Assembly (NCBI GenBank): GCA_016293845.1
Contig: JAEDDH010000006.1
Coordinates: forward strand, 97,618 to 161,617
Direction of reading: 5' to 3'
Source: Bacteroidales bacterium
Lineage (GTDB): Bacteria; Bacteroidota; Bacteroidia; Bacteroidales; UBA3824
Length of the DNA: 64,000 bases
The position numbers and the translations under genes are program-made. The notes beneath the pieces are model-generated. The model saw only the letters and a list, made by a program, of their open reading frames with translations. It was not told where the DNA came from and did not search any database. Positions 1 to 7,055 of this stretch are shown piece after piece (the stretch's first letter is position 1; every line of letters starts with the position of its first letter).

Positions 1-615
1 TTGATGGTCGCTATCAGGGCGAACTTTGAGTTTGAGGTTTTTTACATCATAAACACCGGCAAGGATAACAGACTGAAACGTTGGAATTTGCATCCTTTTG
101 AGATATTTATTTCGCAACATACGGAGCAATTCGATGAACGATTCGTAATTGCTTGCATTATCTACCTCATCGATAAATAGTACAATTGGCGTGGCATTTT
201 TGGCACAAATGTCGGATATTGACTTTTCAAACGTTTCAAAAGGAATCGCCTTATTTTCAGCATATTTGGTTACCAAGTCAGAAATCAAAGATTTAGTATT
301 GTCCTCCAAATTGTTGATATGCACGTATTCAAAAGCCATTTGCACTTGTTCCCAAAACGAGTATGCGAGCGATTCTTTGGTAGCGAAATTGTTGCTTCCT
401 AAGGCTTCAAAACTTATCGAAAACACCACATAATCTTTACTCAACCGTTTGGCTAAATGGTAAAGAGTAGTAGTCTTTCCGTACTGGCGACCACGGTTGA
501 TGGTGATATACTCCCCTTCGGCTACTTTATTTTCGATGTCGCCGAGACGGTGAGAAATGTTCACCATATAGTGTAACTCAGGGTAACATATCCCCGTAGT
601 GTTAAATTTTCGCAT
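1..615 (-). CDS. AAA-type ATP-binding protein, N-terminal part (gene runs off the window)
   Basis: Open reading frame read right to left from an ATG at 615 and still open at base 1, so 205 residues of the N-terminus are visible. Residues 40-50 hold the P-loop GRQYGKTTT, and residues 145-152 a Walker B strand ending VLFIDEVD. This arrangement is common in the large bacterial families of stand-alone AAA-like ATPases with a C-terminal nuclease-like or DUF domain, which would lie outside the window. What the C-terminal domain is cannot be seen. A vegetative -7 box (TATATTTG) lies 24 nt upstream and supports the chosen start. The cellular role of this family is not established; many members sit in accessory regions, as here beside a toxin-antitoxin pair. 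Confidence 0.8.
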   Translation of the reverse strand, partial: MRKFNTTGICYPELHYMVNISHRLGDIENKVAEGEYITINRGRQYGKTTTLYHLAKRLSKDYVVFSISFEALGSNNFATKESLAYSFWEQVQMAFEYVHINNLEDNTKSLISDLVTKYAENKAIPFETFEKSISDICAKNATPIVLFIDEVDNASNYESFIELLRMLRNKYLKRMQIPTFQSVILAGVYDVKNLKLKVRPDSDHQ

Positions 616-638
616 AATCGTCAAGTTTAATTTTGCAG

Positions 639-646
639 CAAATATA
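639..646 (-). promoter_or_regulatory. Vegetative promoter -7 box of the truncated ATPase gene
   Basis: The minus strand reads TATATTTG, matching the Bacteroidota TAnnTTTG consensus, 24 nt before the ATG at 615. No clear TTTG at -33 was seen. Confidence 0.55.
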
Positions 647-749
647 ATAAAAAACAGGGAAAAAGCATCGGCTTATTTTTATAAGTGCAAAAAAATAATA
701 GCAAAGTGGGAACTTTTTAACCCTTGCGCCATTGGCAGAGGGGGAATAT

Positions 750-1025
750 CTACTTGTCGTCATAATGACCATACGCAGAAATCACAAGCACTACCACCTC
801 GTTGTCGATAATTTCGTAAACGAGCCGGTGCTTTTGCGTTATACGGCGGCTCCATTTGCCAGAGAGGTCGCCTTTTAACATTTTTGGTTTTCCTGTCCCA
901 ATTGTGGGATGCTCATATAATTCGGCAATCAATTGCAAAACCTTCTTATATGCCAACGGCTCATCTTTAAGCAAACGCCGCAAATCATTTTTGGCATCAG
1001 AAGTATATCTGATTGTGTATTTCAT
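750..1025 (-). CDS. yoeB: YoeB/Txe-family mRNA interferase toxin
   Basis: A 91-residue protein matching the YoeB family along its whole length. The diagnostic block LSG-WSRRITQKHRLVYE is at residues 54-71 and the C-terminus ends near GHY. Family members cleave mRNA in the ribosomal A site. By alignment to E. coli YoeB (from memory), catalytic Arg65 corresponds to R67 and His83 to H87. The general base Glu46, in the context GKPE, is Lys48 here (GKPK), so activity may be altered. The gene overlaps its upstream antitoxin by 4 bp (ATGA), the usual translational coupling of type II modules. Autoregulation by the complex is expected from the family but no operator was identified. Confidence 0.9.
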   Translation of the reverse strand: MKYTIRYTSDAKNDLRRLLKDEPLAYKKVLQLIAELYEHPTIGTGKPKMLKGDLSGKWSRRITQKHRLVYEIIDNEVVVLVISAYGHYDDK

Positions 1026-1270
1026 AGGCTTCTGATGTATTTGTCCAGATCGTCAACAGACTCAAATGAAATGGTTTCACCACGGCGGTATTCTTCTTCA
1101 CCGCGTTTAATTTTTTCAAAAAACTCCTCCTTTGTCATCTCGGTGGGGTCGGGTTTCTTGGCGGTGAGTTGTTTGAGAAACTCCACCAACTGCGTTTTTA
1201 GGTCGGTATTATCGGCTATCTTAGCCATATACCTAAATATCTGAGCGTCTAAACTTGCCTGTGCTATCAT
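1022..1270 (-). CDS. Antitoxin of the YoeB-type module
   Basis: An 82-residue acidic protein directly upstream of the toxin with a 4-bp overlap. The C-terminal half (KEEFFEKIKRGEEEYRRGE, then a short helix ending DKYIRSL) has the look of toxin-wrapping tails of Bacteroidota antitoxins. It is not a recognisable Phd/YefM protein, so DNA binding is unproven. I chose the ATG at 1270. A longer reading from a TTG at 1300 would start inside the -7 promoter box (1298-1305) and cannot be translated from that promoter. The pairing with YoeB comes from context. The exact antitoxin family is uncertain (DUF2683-like is possible). Confidence 0.8.
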   Translation of the reverse strand: MIAQASLDAQIFRYMAKIADNTDLKTQLVEFLKQLTAKKPDPTEMTKEEFFEKIKRGEEEYRRGETISFESVDDLDKYIRSL

Positions 1271-1297
1271 AATGCTGACCGTTTTGTTATTATGTTG

Positions 1298-1305
1298 CAA
1301 ATGTA
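1298..1305 (-). promoter_or_regulatory. Vegetative promoter -7 box of the toxin-antitoxin operon
   Basis: The minus strand reads TACATTTG (TAnnTTTG) 28 nt upstream of the antitoxin ATG at 1270. Its position decides the antitoxin start. Confidence 0.6.
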
Positions 1306-1376
1306 ATAATTAAATCTTGATACACAAAATCACAACCCGAAATTCTGGGATTATGTAAAAAAATGCACATTCCATT

Positions 1377-1407
1377 GTAACCTTTCTCACATTTTCGACA
1401 CTAAGGG
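1377..1407 (+). promoter_or_regulatory. ECF-sigma-type promoter motif, copy 1 (orphan)
   Basis: GTAACC at 1377-1382 is followed, exactly 20 nt later (1397), by GACACTAAGGG. It is the first of six copies with the same phase in this window. Unlike the others, no convincing gene starts 33-45 nt downstream. The only ORF nearby is a 15-codon one at 1417-1464, and the next real gene begins at 1595. The stretch 1404-1460 also resembles 11671-11735. This stretch (1306-1594) otherwise holds nothing I can name. Confidence 0.5.
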
Positions 1408-1594
1408 CAAAACGCAATGGAAAACTATTTGTCTAAAACTATTAGACAATGTGTCTATTATTAAGCAACAACAAAATCACTTCAATCGGCGTTTATTATT
1501 ATCGTACTGCCACTGTATAGCAATATACATACTCTCTCACGCTCAATAGAGCAACCACAGTAAACATTATTGATAACATTAAAATTTTACCACT

Positions 1595-2110
1595 ATGAAA
1601 AGAATAATATTATTTATATTAATAATTTTTGCATCGTTTATTAATTGTTATGGTCAAAGTATTAAAAACTTAGATAAATACATAGCTTTATCAAATGCAT
1701 ATGATAAACACAAAATTGATTCACTTGTTTCAATTTATCCAGTAATATTGTTTTTAGACACATACAAATCTAAAATACCTCATACAGATTATCATGGTTG
1801 TCAGATTAAAAAACAATATCTTGAAATTACATTTCAAAAGAATAATTGTTATGCAGTATATTTAAATATCGATAGTACTGAAAAATATTCTGAATATCCA
1901 TTTGCGTATACTTGGGGAAATGATGGTTCTTCGAAATTTGATTTTAAATATCAATTATTGGTTTTTGGGACGAAAGAGCAACTTGATGATTTAAGTAAAC
2001 AAAATCTAAGAGAAAGACAAAAATTAGCAAAAAGTGTAGATTGTAATGTAAATATCGGAGAAACTGAATTAGAAACACTTGCAGGAGAACTATTTTGGTC
2101 AAATTATTAA
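1595..2110 (+). CDS. Hypothetical exported protein
   Basis: A 171-residue protein with a typical N-terminal signal sequence: two positive residues, a run of Ile/Leu/Phe, and a small-residue cleavage region ending near CYGQ at residue 21. The mature part has no motif I recognise. It is rich in Tyr, Lys and Asn, and the gene is noticeably more AT-rich than its neighbours, which may indicate recent transfer. It stands alone between the orphan ECF-type motif at 1377 and the promoter at 2133. A hairpin-T tract at 2197-2231 could end its transcript. Function unknown. Confidence 0.6.
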   Translation: MKRIILFILIIFASFINCYGQSIKNLDKYIALSNAYDKHKIDSLVSIYPVILFLDTYKSKIPHTDYHGCQIKKQYLEITFQKNNCYAVYLNIDSTEKYSEYPFAYTWGNDGSSKFDFKYQLLVFGTKEQLDDLSKQNLRERQKLAKSVDCNVNIGETELETLAGELFWSNY

Positions 2111-2132
2111 TCTTACATTTTTTCTAAGACTA

Positions 2133-2163
2133 TTGTTTGAAACATAAAAAAACAATATATTTG
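2133..2163 (+). promoter_or_regulatory. Vegetative promoter upstream of a short hairpin transcript
   Basis: TTG at 2133-2135, 20 nt spacer, then TATATTTG at 2156-2163, a good TAnnTTTG match. No coding gene follows. Transcription from it would meet the hairpin at 2197-2231 within about 60 nt. Confidence 0.45.
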
Positions 2164-2196
2164 TAACGCTTTTGATTTATCTATCTTTTCATAGAC

Positions 2197-2231
2197 CGTC
2201 GATGGGAGCTTTCATTGACGGCTTTTTTGTA
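2197..2231 (+). terminator. Hairpin and T-tract
   Basis: CCGTCGAT pairs with ATTGACGG (one G-T pair) around a 10-nt loop and is followed by CTTTTTTG. It may terminate the gene ending at 2110, or be the 3' end of a small RNA started at 2133-2163. Confidence 0.5.
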
Positions 2232-2282
2232 CCAACTATTAAAAAAACAGAGAAAAAGCATCCGCTGTGTATTAAAAATCCG

Positions 2283-2290
2283 TATATTTG
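2283..2290 (+). promoter_or_regulatory. Vegetative -7 box for a putative ncRNA
   Basis: TATATTTG, a TAnnTTTG match. No ORF follows it. The first gene downstream (2657) has its own ECF-type motif. Confidence 0.45.
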
Positions 2291-2295
2291 CAGTG

Positions 2296-2527
2296 GAACG
2301 TCGGCTCAACACACCCGACCTCCGACATAAGATATTAAAAACGAAAGCGTTATGCTTTTCTTGCTTGTGAGAATGTGAGAGTTTTCGAAAAAGAACAAGA
2401 GAGTGCATAGCGTCTTCGCCTACCGTGTAGGCGTGGATTGCTATTGTTATATCCTTGTTCTTAGGTATCTCTCACAACCTTCACGAGCGGATATAACAAA
2501 GTGTATGCAGTCCGCGCTTTTTGTTTT
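2296..2527 (+). ncRNA. Putative structured non-coding RNA, about 230 nt
   Basis: The 545-bp stretch 2111-2656 has no credible ORF but much self-complementarity. GTGAGAG (about 2374) pairs with CTCTCAC (about 2468). Nested inside, AAGAACAAG (about 2391) pairs perfectly with CTTGTTCTT (about 2453). GCGTTATGC (about 2347) pairs with GCATAGCGT (about 2405). CGCCTAC and GTAGGCG form a closed hairpin near 2417-2433, and GTTATATCC and GGATATAAC form another perfect match. These pairings are partly mutually exclusive. A -7 box lies just upstream, and a GCGGA/TCCGC stem followed by TTTTTGTTTT ends the region near 2527. A long rod with an internal bubble recalls 6S-like RNAs, but I cannot assign a family. 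Confidence 0.45.
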
Positions 2528-2603
2528 AATGATAATTGAATAATCCCTGCCGGACTGTATCGGGGAGAGATAGAAGAAGTGCAAAAAAATAATCGCAAAA
2601 GGT

Positions 2604-2631
2604 GTAACCTTTTTAAAGATTCCGTCACTAA
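2604..2631 (+). promoter_or_regulatory. ECF-sigma-type promoter motif, copy 2
   Basis: GTAACC at 2604 and GTCACTAA at 2624, phase 20 nt. The ATG of the HTH gene at 2657 lies 33 nt after the second element. Confidence 0.6.
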
Positions 2632-2656
2632 TGGTAAAAATTTAAAACACCAAGAA

Positions 2657-2941
2657 ATGGGAATACACATAGGACACCTTATTAAAACAGAATTTGACCG
2701 TCAAGGCCGCCGCGCAATGTGGCTCGCCACGGAACTAAACTGCAATCGTGCAAATGTTTACAACATCTTCCAGCGCGACAATATCGACATCGCTATGTTG
2801 ATAAAGATATCGAAGGTATTGCAGCATAACTTCTTTCAAGATATTGCAAATCTGATAGATGAGGGCAAATGTCAAAAAACATTAGACAATATGCCGAAAA
2901 ATCCGATACATAATGTACAAAAGGAGGATACGGCATCTTAA
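2657..2941 (+). CDS. Small XRE-type helix-turn-helix protein, paralog A
   Basis: A 94-residue protein. Residues 5-60 form a helix-turn-helix of the XRE type, with the core WLATELNCNRANVYNIFQR, then a polar tail ending QKEDTAS. It is the same length as the protein at 11880 and closely related along the whole sequence, down to the tail. I chose the ATG at 2657. An upstream GTG at 2579 would place the promoter motif inside the gene. The 45-bp stretch from the end of the gene through the next promoter motif is almost identical at both loci. It probably binds DNA and may regulate the exported gene that follows it; this is inferred from context only. Confidence 0.8.
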   Translation: MGIHIGHLIKTEFDRQGRRAMWLATELNCNRANVYNIFQRDNIDIAMLIKISKVLQHNFFQDIANLIDEGKCQKTLDNMPKNPIHNVQKEDTAS

Positions 2942-2961
2942 AAAAAAGTTCGTATTAATGT

Positions 2962-2992
2962 GTAACCTTGGGTGGAAAAGTGACACTAAGGG
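2962..2992 (+). promoter_or_regulatory. ECF-sigma-type promoter motif, copy 3
   Basis: GTAACC at 2962 and GACACTAAGGGG at 2982, phase 20 nt, preceded by an A-run and TTCGTATTAATGT, which is identical at copy 5 (12185). It is 44 nt before the ATG at 3026. Confidence 0.6.
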
Positions 2993-3025
2993 GAAATAAT
3001 GTTTAACAATTTAAATATTACAACT

Positions 3026-3559
3026 ATGAAAAAAGTAATTTTATCAATTATGCTTACATTCTTAATGGTGAATGTATTTGCAGGAGACCATAACACCGTT
3101 AAGTTGCTTGCTGGCAGTACAGATGTTTTTAAGGAACAAGCAACGGCTATTTTAGAGTTTGATTACTCAGAGACCACTTGGGAAGAGGACGAAATCTACG
3201 AACTCTATTGCGGCAATGAGTATGAGGAGCGAGTGAACATTTCGGTAAAAGCATTTGAAAAGAAGTTTAATATTACTTCTAATGGCTTGAAAATAAAGAA
3301 AGAGGATACCAATGCTAAGTACAAAATCATTGTCAAAATAATTGACCTCGAACAGCATCAAAGTATGAGTATGTGGGGCCGACTGACGATGGAAGTTACA
3401 GCGCAAATCGATGTCATCGATATTGCTACCGGCAACAATGTTTGCAGCCTTAAACTGACAAAAATACAAGGCGAGGCGGATTATGCCACCAACGACCGAA
3501 TCTCAAAGGCGTTCTGTAATGTGGCGGACAGAATTTTAACTGGCAAAATTAAAAAGTAA
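3026..3559 (+). CDS. Hypothetical exported protein of the ECF-motif group
   Basis: A 177-residue protein with a clean signal peptide (MKK, hydrophobic core, cleavage near VFAG). The mature part is mixed alpha/beta with repeated beta-strand patterns such as YKIIVKIIDL and MEVTAQIDVIDIATG, like small periplasmic assembly or stress proteins, but I recognise no family. The ATG at 3026 is preferred over one at 2999 because only the former gives a signal peptide and a leader of about 30 nt after the promoter motif. The same leader (GTTTAACAATTTAAATATT) precedes the repeat protein at 12250. It is followed after 40 bp by the beta-barrel gene, probably in one transcript. Confidence 0.7.
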   Translation: MKKVILSIMLTFLMVNVFAGDHNTVKLLAGSTDVFKEQATAILEFDYSETTWEEDEIYELYCGNEYEERVNISVKAFEKKFNITSNGLKIKKEDTNAKYKIIVKIIDLEQHQSMSMWGRLTMEVTAQIDVIDIATGNNVCSLKLTKIQGEADYATNDRISKAFCNVADRILTGKIKK

Positions 3560-3599
3560 ACAATCATTTTTAATAATAACAATTTAAACAGATTTAGCA

Positions 3600-4126
3600 A
3601 TGAAAAAGTATTAATTATTTTGGCGTGCATAATGGGCAGTTTGGCTGTCAATGCACAAGACTACATCACCAAAGGTTACCGCGGTTTCGGTGAGTTTGGT
3701 GTACATCCTATTGTAACCGATAATGGCTACGACTGTGTAGCAATAACTACTTCACACGGATACCAGTTCAACCCATATTTATTTTTGGGCGGCGGATTTT
3801 CGAGTCAATATCACTTTATCAGCGATGACTACGGTGACGATTCTTACACAGAAATTGCTTGGTTTGTGGATTGTAATGTTGGGATGGGAAAGAGAATTGC
3901 ACCGTTCTTCGATTTCAAATTGGGTTATACGGCAGGAGATTTTTCTGGACTTTATTTAGCCCCAGCGGTTGGTGTAAGGTTTTTGAGATTCAACCTTTCT
4001 GTCGGCTACGAACTTGAAAGTTTTGCAACTTTCAACAGTGGCAACACTAGTTACTATATGGATGAAACAATCAACACTGGCGCAATTATGTTCAATTTTG
4101 CCGTTGATTGGGGTGCAAGGAAGTAA
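3600..4126 (+). pseudogene. Outer-membrane beta-barrel protein with a 1-nt frameshift in the signal peptide
   Basis: From about 3620 the frame is open and encodes 168 residues of alternating hydrophobic and polar strands with aromatic and glycine-rich turns, ending FNFAVDWGARK. This is typical of small Bacteroidota outer-membrane barrels. No proper start exists in that frame. The ATG at 3600 is followed by five A residues and then hits TAA at 3612. Adding one A would give MKK followed by VLIILACIMGSLAVNAQ, a perfect signal peptide joined to the barrel. The gene is therefore a recent frameshift, a slippage-controlled switch at an A-tract, or a sequencing or assembly error. It lies 40 bp after the exported protein gene at 3026 and ends before a terminator at 4147. 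Confidence 0.65.
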
Positions 4127-4146
4127 GTACTAGTTCAGGGAAAATT

Positions 4147-4185
4147 AGGTTGTCCAAAGATTGAATTGGGCAACCTTTTTCTTTT
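4147..4185 (+). terminator. Rho-independent terminator after the beta-barrel gene
   Basis: AGGTTGTCC pairs with GGGCAACCT (one wobble) around a 12-nt loop, followed directly by TTTTTCTTTTT. It separates the plus-strand genes from the convergent CHAT gene. Confidence 0.75.
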
Positions 4186-4212
4186 TGGGTGAGTATCGTA
4201 GAATAATTTACA

Positions 4213-6819
4213 TTAATGCAGCAACACAAACCCGCCCCAATCTTCCGGCGATGGAAATTGTTCGCGGACGGATTGGCGGCTTTTGTTGAGGGCGAGGTCG
4301 GCATCGTCGCCTGAGAGAAGATTTTTGTAAAACTCTCTCATCAACAGCGAGGTGGAGTAATCGTCCACCTTCCAAAGGCTCATCAAAACCTTATCCGCAC
4401 CGGCAAGTTTGAAAGCACGTTGAAGACCATAAACGCCTTCGCTCGAATTGTTGAAACCCAAACCTGTTTCGCAGGCAGAAAGCACCACGAGGGCACATTT
4501 TGAAAGATTGAGTTCTGCAATTTCGGCGGCACGGAGAATACCGTCTTCGTCGCCAAAATTCAATGAAATTGTATCATTAGTCCAATATTTGTTGGCACCC
4601 GCAAAAAACAATCCCGATTCAAACATCGAACTGCGCAAATCACTGTTTTCATTGAAAAAACCGTGAGTGGAGATGTGTATGATATAATCGTTTTGCTCGG
4701 AACGTTGTTTGAAAGCGATTTCGGTGGCGGCGGTATCTTGAAAGATTATATTGCTGATATTCTGAGTGTTTAGCATATCGGCAATTTGCGTAATTTCGGT
4801 AAGAGTGTAATGAAGCCGACGGAGATTTTTGCCCCTTGTGATTGCAGTTCTTACCGTTTGCTGTTCGGCAATTGTGTCTTCGTTTCCGTAATTGATACCG
4901 CCCCAAAGCGAAATATTTGCAACTTTTGAATCCAATTCAAACGTCCGTTTATCGAAGATTGTCAGCGGATTTGACAACAATCTTATGTCTTTTTGGTCAA
5001 ATAAATATTCGTCGTTGCCGGCATAAAGCGAACCTATCGCCAATTGATTGAAAAAACCGACAGGCACATAATAAACTATTTGTTTTTCTTTGATTTTTTC
5101 ATCAATTTTACTCCAAATGATACTCGTAAGTTCTTGATTGTGATATATTTCAGAAATTCTTGATTGCAATTTTTCTTGAATGTCATACAGTTTGCCAATA
5201 TTAACATAATCCACTTGGTTTTGGTTGCCGAGTATCAGTGCCAAAAGATTTCCGTTGTATTCTATCATTTCGATAATTACTTCATTATCATTAAGTTTTG
5301 ATTGTAATTTATAACAATCAACATCCTCAATTTCGTTTTGCGTCTTAAAATCGGTGCAACGGAGGGCGAGTTCTTTTTCGATACGGACTATTTCTTCGTC
5401 AATTTCATCAGTATTGTCAGTATATTTTTTGCCCGAAACCGACTGATATATCTTATTGAGCCTCAATTCTTTGAGCCTATTGTACATATTTATAATTTCA
5501 TTGTCGCCAATAGCCGCAATCTTATTGTCTATCAGTTTGTTAGAACGCAAAAGAAGTCCGTTTTTGAATGTTACATTGTCGAAACAGAGTTTAGAGAGCC
5601 GTTGGTTGGGATGTTCGATTAAAATATGAAAGGCATAATTGTACGCCAAGTCGAATTTTGCGGCAAAAAAATCACGCTGTTCTTCGGTCATTGAAGGCAT
5701 AAAAGATGCAATTTTGCGGCGCATACCTTCGCAATATTTTTCCAATTCGTCAAACAGTTGCTCCCAATTGTTATCGGCTTCCAAGTATCTGAACGAGCGC
5801 ACGTAATTGGAAAGATAGTCGTAATCTTCGCTGCCGTATCGCTTGTTGAGATAGACGCTGTAACGGTAAAAAAGCGACTTGCTTGTTTCCACATCGTGAA
5901 TCCGATAACAATAATCTGATAGTTCGCCAAGACAGGAATAATCATCAAGCGATTGTGGATTTTTGACAAGTTCAATCGCCTTAGCTACACTGATATAGGC
6001 ATCAGTTACAAATCCATTGTCGAGTTGCCAGCCTATCAATTTGTTGAGACATTTCAGTTTGAAAGAATTATTGTATGCCTCGTCATCATATACGCTGTCT
6101 ACTAAGTTTTGCATCATTTTAATTGCGGATTCAATATCGGTAAATGAAGTTACCACAATAGAATCGTAGTCAAAGGCAAAATCATTGTTTATTTGCGCAA
6201 ATTCAGAGTTTTGCAATCCCAAATCAATCAATTCGTTAACATCTGCTACTGCCGTGAACTTGTTATAAAAATCACGATAAATTTTGTAATATTTCAATTG
6301 GTTTTTCTTGTCGCCAATTGTTTCATAAAATTGATAAATATTGCGTGTGCAACTAAAATCCATAAACTTATCGATGTGTGGAATTTCTTTCAAAGTCTGT
6401 GCGTCGATAGATTTTGTTTTACGCAGTTTTTCTGCGTCCAAGAGCATCTTTTCCGCCTTGGCATAATCGCCTGTATGTATGTAAGAATCAGACAATTTGG
6501 TCATATAAACCACATCATTGTCTTCATCATTGAAAACTGCATTTCCTTTGTTTTCCATCAACAAAATTGCGTCTTGATGACGATTTGCTTGTTGCAACTC
6601 GTCAAAAAACCTCATTGTTGTATTTTTGTCGATGGATTTCAATTCATTAGGAATCATAAAATCAAGGAAAAGCATCACTAAACACAATGCCACGCCGCAG
6701 ACTAAAACAAGCAAAAAATAATATTTATACAATACCAAAAGGTAATAAAAATTCATCCAAAAAGAATCTCCATTGAGCATTTTTTCGGAATTATTGCTTG
6801 ATACTCGATTAATTTTCAT
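4213..6819 (-). CDS. Membrane-anchored TPR-CHAT protease-like protein (cassette 1)
   Basis: An 868-residue protein. Residues about 25-56 are strongly hydrophobic (one long or two short membrane segments) with positive residues before them. Residues about 65-450 are helical with TPR-like repeats. The C-terminal third is a CHAT (caspase-fold) domain. The catalytic pair is intact: His about 719 in STHGFF and Cys about 783 in LSACETGLG, followed by the conserved GLQRAFKLAGAD and SLWKVDD blocks. CHAT proteins are cysteine proteases related to caspases and separase; TPR-CHAT members act as effectors in some defence systems. The gene is last in a minus-strand run with a membrane protein and a C14 caspase. 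The charge pattern favours, but does not prove, a periplasmic CHAT domain. The substrate is unknown. Confidence 0.9.
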   Translation of the reverse strand: MKINRVSSNNSEKMLNGDSFWMNFYYLLVLYKYYFLLVLVCGVALCLVMLFLDFMIPNELKSIDKNTTMRFFDELQQANRHQDAILLMENKGNAVFNDEDNDVVYMTKLSDSYIHTGDYAKAEKMLLDAEKLRKTKSIDAQTLKEIPHIDKFMDFSCTRNIYQFYETIGDKKNQLKYYKIYRDFYNKFTAVADVNELIDLGLQNSEFAQINNDFAFDYDSIVVTSFTDIESAIKMMQNLVDSVYDDEAYNNSFKLKCLNKLIGWQLDNGFVTDAYISVAKAIELVKNPQSLDDYSCLGELSDYCYRIHDVETSKSLFYRYSVYLNKRYGSEDYDYLSNYVRSFRYLEADNNWEQLFDELEKYCEGMRRKIASFMPSMTEEQRDFFAAKFDLAYNYAFHILIEHPNQRLSKLCFDNVTFKNGLLLRSNKLIDNKIAAIGDNEIINMYNRLKELRLNKIYQSVSGKKYTDNTDEIDEEIVRIEKELALRCTDFKTQNEIEDVDCYKLQSKLNDNEVIIEMIEYNGNLLALILGNQNQVDYVNIGKLYDIQEKLQSRISEIYHNQELTSIIWSKIDEKIKEKQIVYYVPVGFFNQLAIGSLYAGNDEYLFDQKDIRLLSNPLTIFDKRTFELDSKVANISLWGGINYGNEDTIAEQQTVRTAITRGKNLRRLHYTLTEITQIADMLNTQNISNIIFQDTAATEIAFKQRSEQNDYIIHISTHGFFNENSDLRSSMFESGLFFAGANKYWTNDTISLNFGDEDGILRAAEIAELNLSKCALVVLSACETGLGFNNSSEGVYGLQRAFKLAGADKVLMSLWKVDDYSTSLLMREFYKNLLSGDDADLALNKSRQSVREQFPSPEDWGGFVLLH

Positions 6820-6826
6820 ATCTTTG
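6819..6826 (+). promoter_or_regulatory. Possible vegetative -7 box for the small membrane ORF
   Basis: TATCTTTG on the plus strand, with TTG at 6798-6800 upstream (18-nt spacer). It overlaps the start codon of the divergent CHAT gene. Confidence 0.35.
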
Positions 6827-6830
6827 TGTC

Positions 6831-7055
6831 GTGATTAATTTGTTATACATATTGCTTTTCATCGGCTTCTGCCTGATGGTGTTTATTCCGATGTACGACC
6901 ACTGCGTCAACGGAGAGGGATGGCTGCGCTCTCTCAAAAAACTTTTGACATTTGTTTTTGTTTCGCCTGTTACCATCATCATACTCAAAGTTGCAATTGT
7001 GGGCGCGGTTTTGTATTTGATTTACACTATGTTTCATAATTCGTCAATCTTTTAA
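6831..7055 (+). CDS. Possible small two-TM membrane protein, opposite strand inside the CHAT cassette
   Basis: A 74-residue reading frame from GTG (or TTG at 6840) with two hydrophobic segments (about 3-22 and 44-68) separated by a polar loop with HCVNGEGWLRSLKK. It fills the only gap in the minus-strand cassette, overlaps the 3' end of the five-TM gene by 12 bp, and has a TATCTTTG box just upstream. Against it: there is no ATG start, and it is on the strand opposite to its neighbours. The complementary frame in the same gap is polar and unconvincing. Function unknown. Confidence 0.4.
   Translation: MINLLYILLFIGFCLMVFIPMYDHCVNGEGWLRSLKKLLTFVFVSPVTIIILKVAIVGAVLYLIYTMFHNSSIF

Noticed and set aside
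685..735. Seventh ECF-type motif upstream of nothing
   Set aside because: Only the context and first element partly match. The second element is not at the 20-nt phase, so it is listed only as a possible remnant.
1271..1300. TTG start for the antitoxin at 1300
   Set aside because: It falls inside the -7 promoter box, so it would not be transcribed from that promoter.
2461..2670. 69-codon minus-strand ORF in the 2.3-2.6 kb gap (and another at 2181-2408)
   Set aside because: Low-complexity residues, no conserved pattern, and they overlap the self-complementary ncRNA candidate and a promoter motif.
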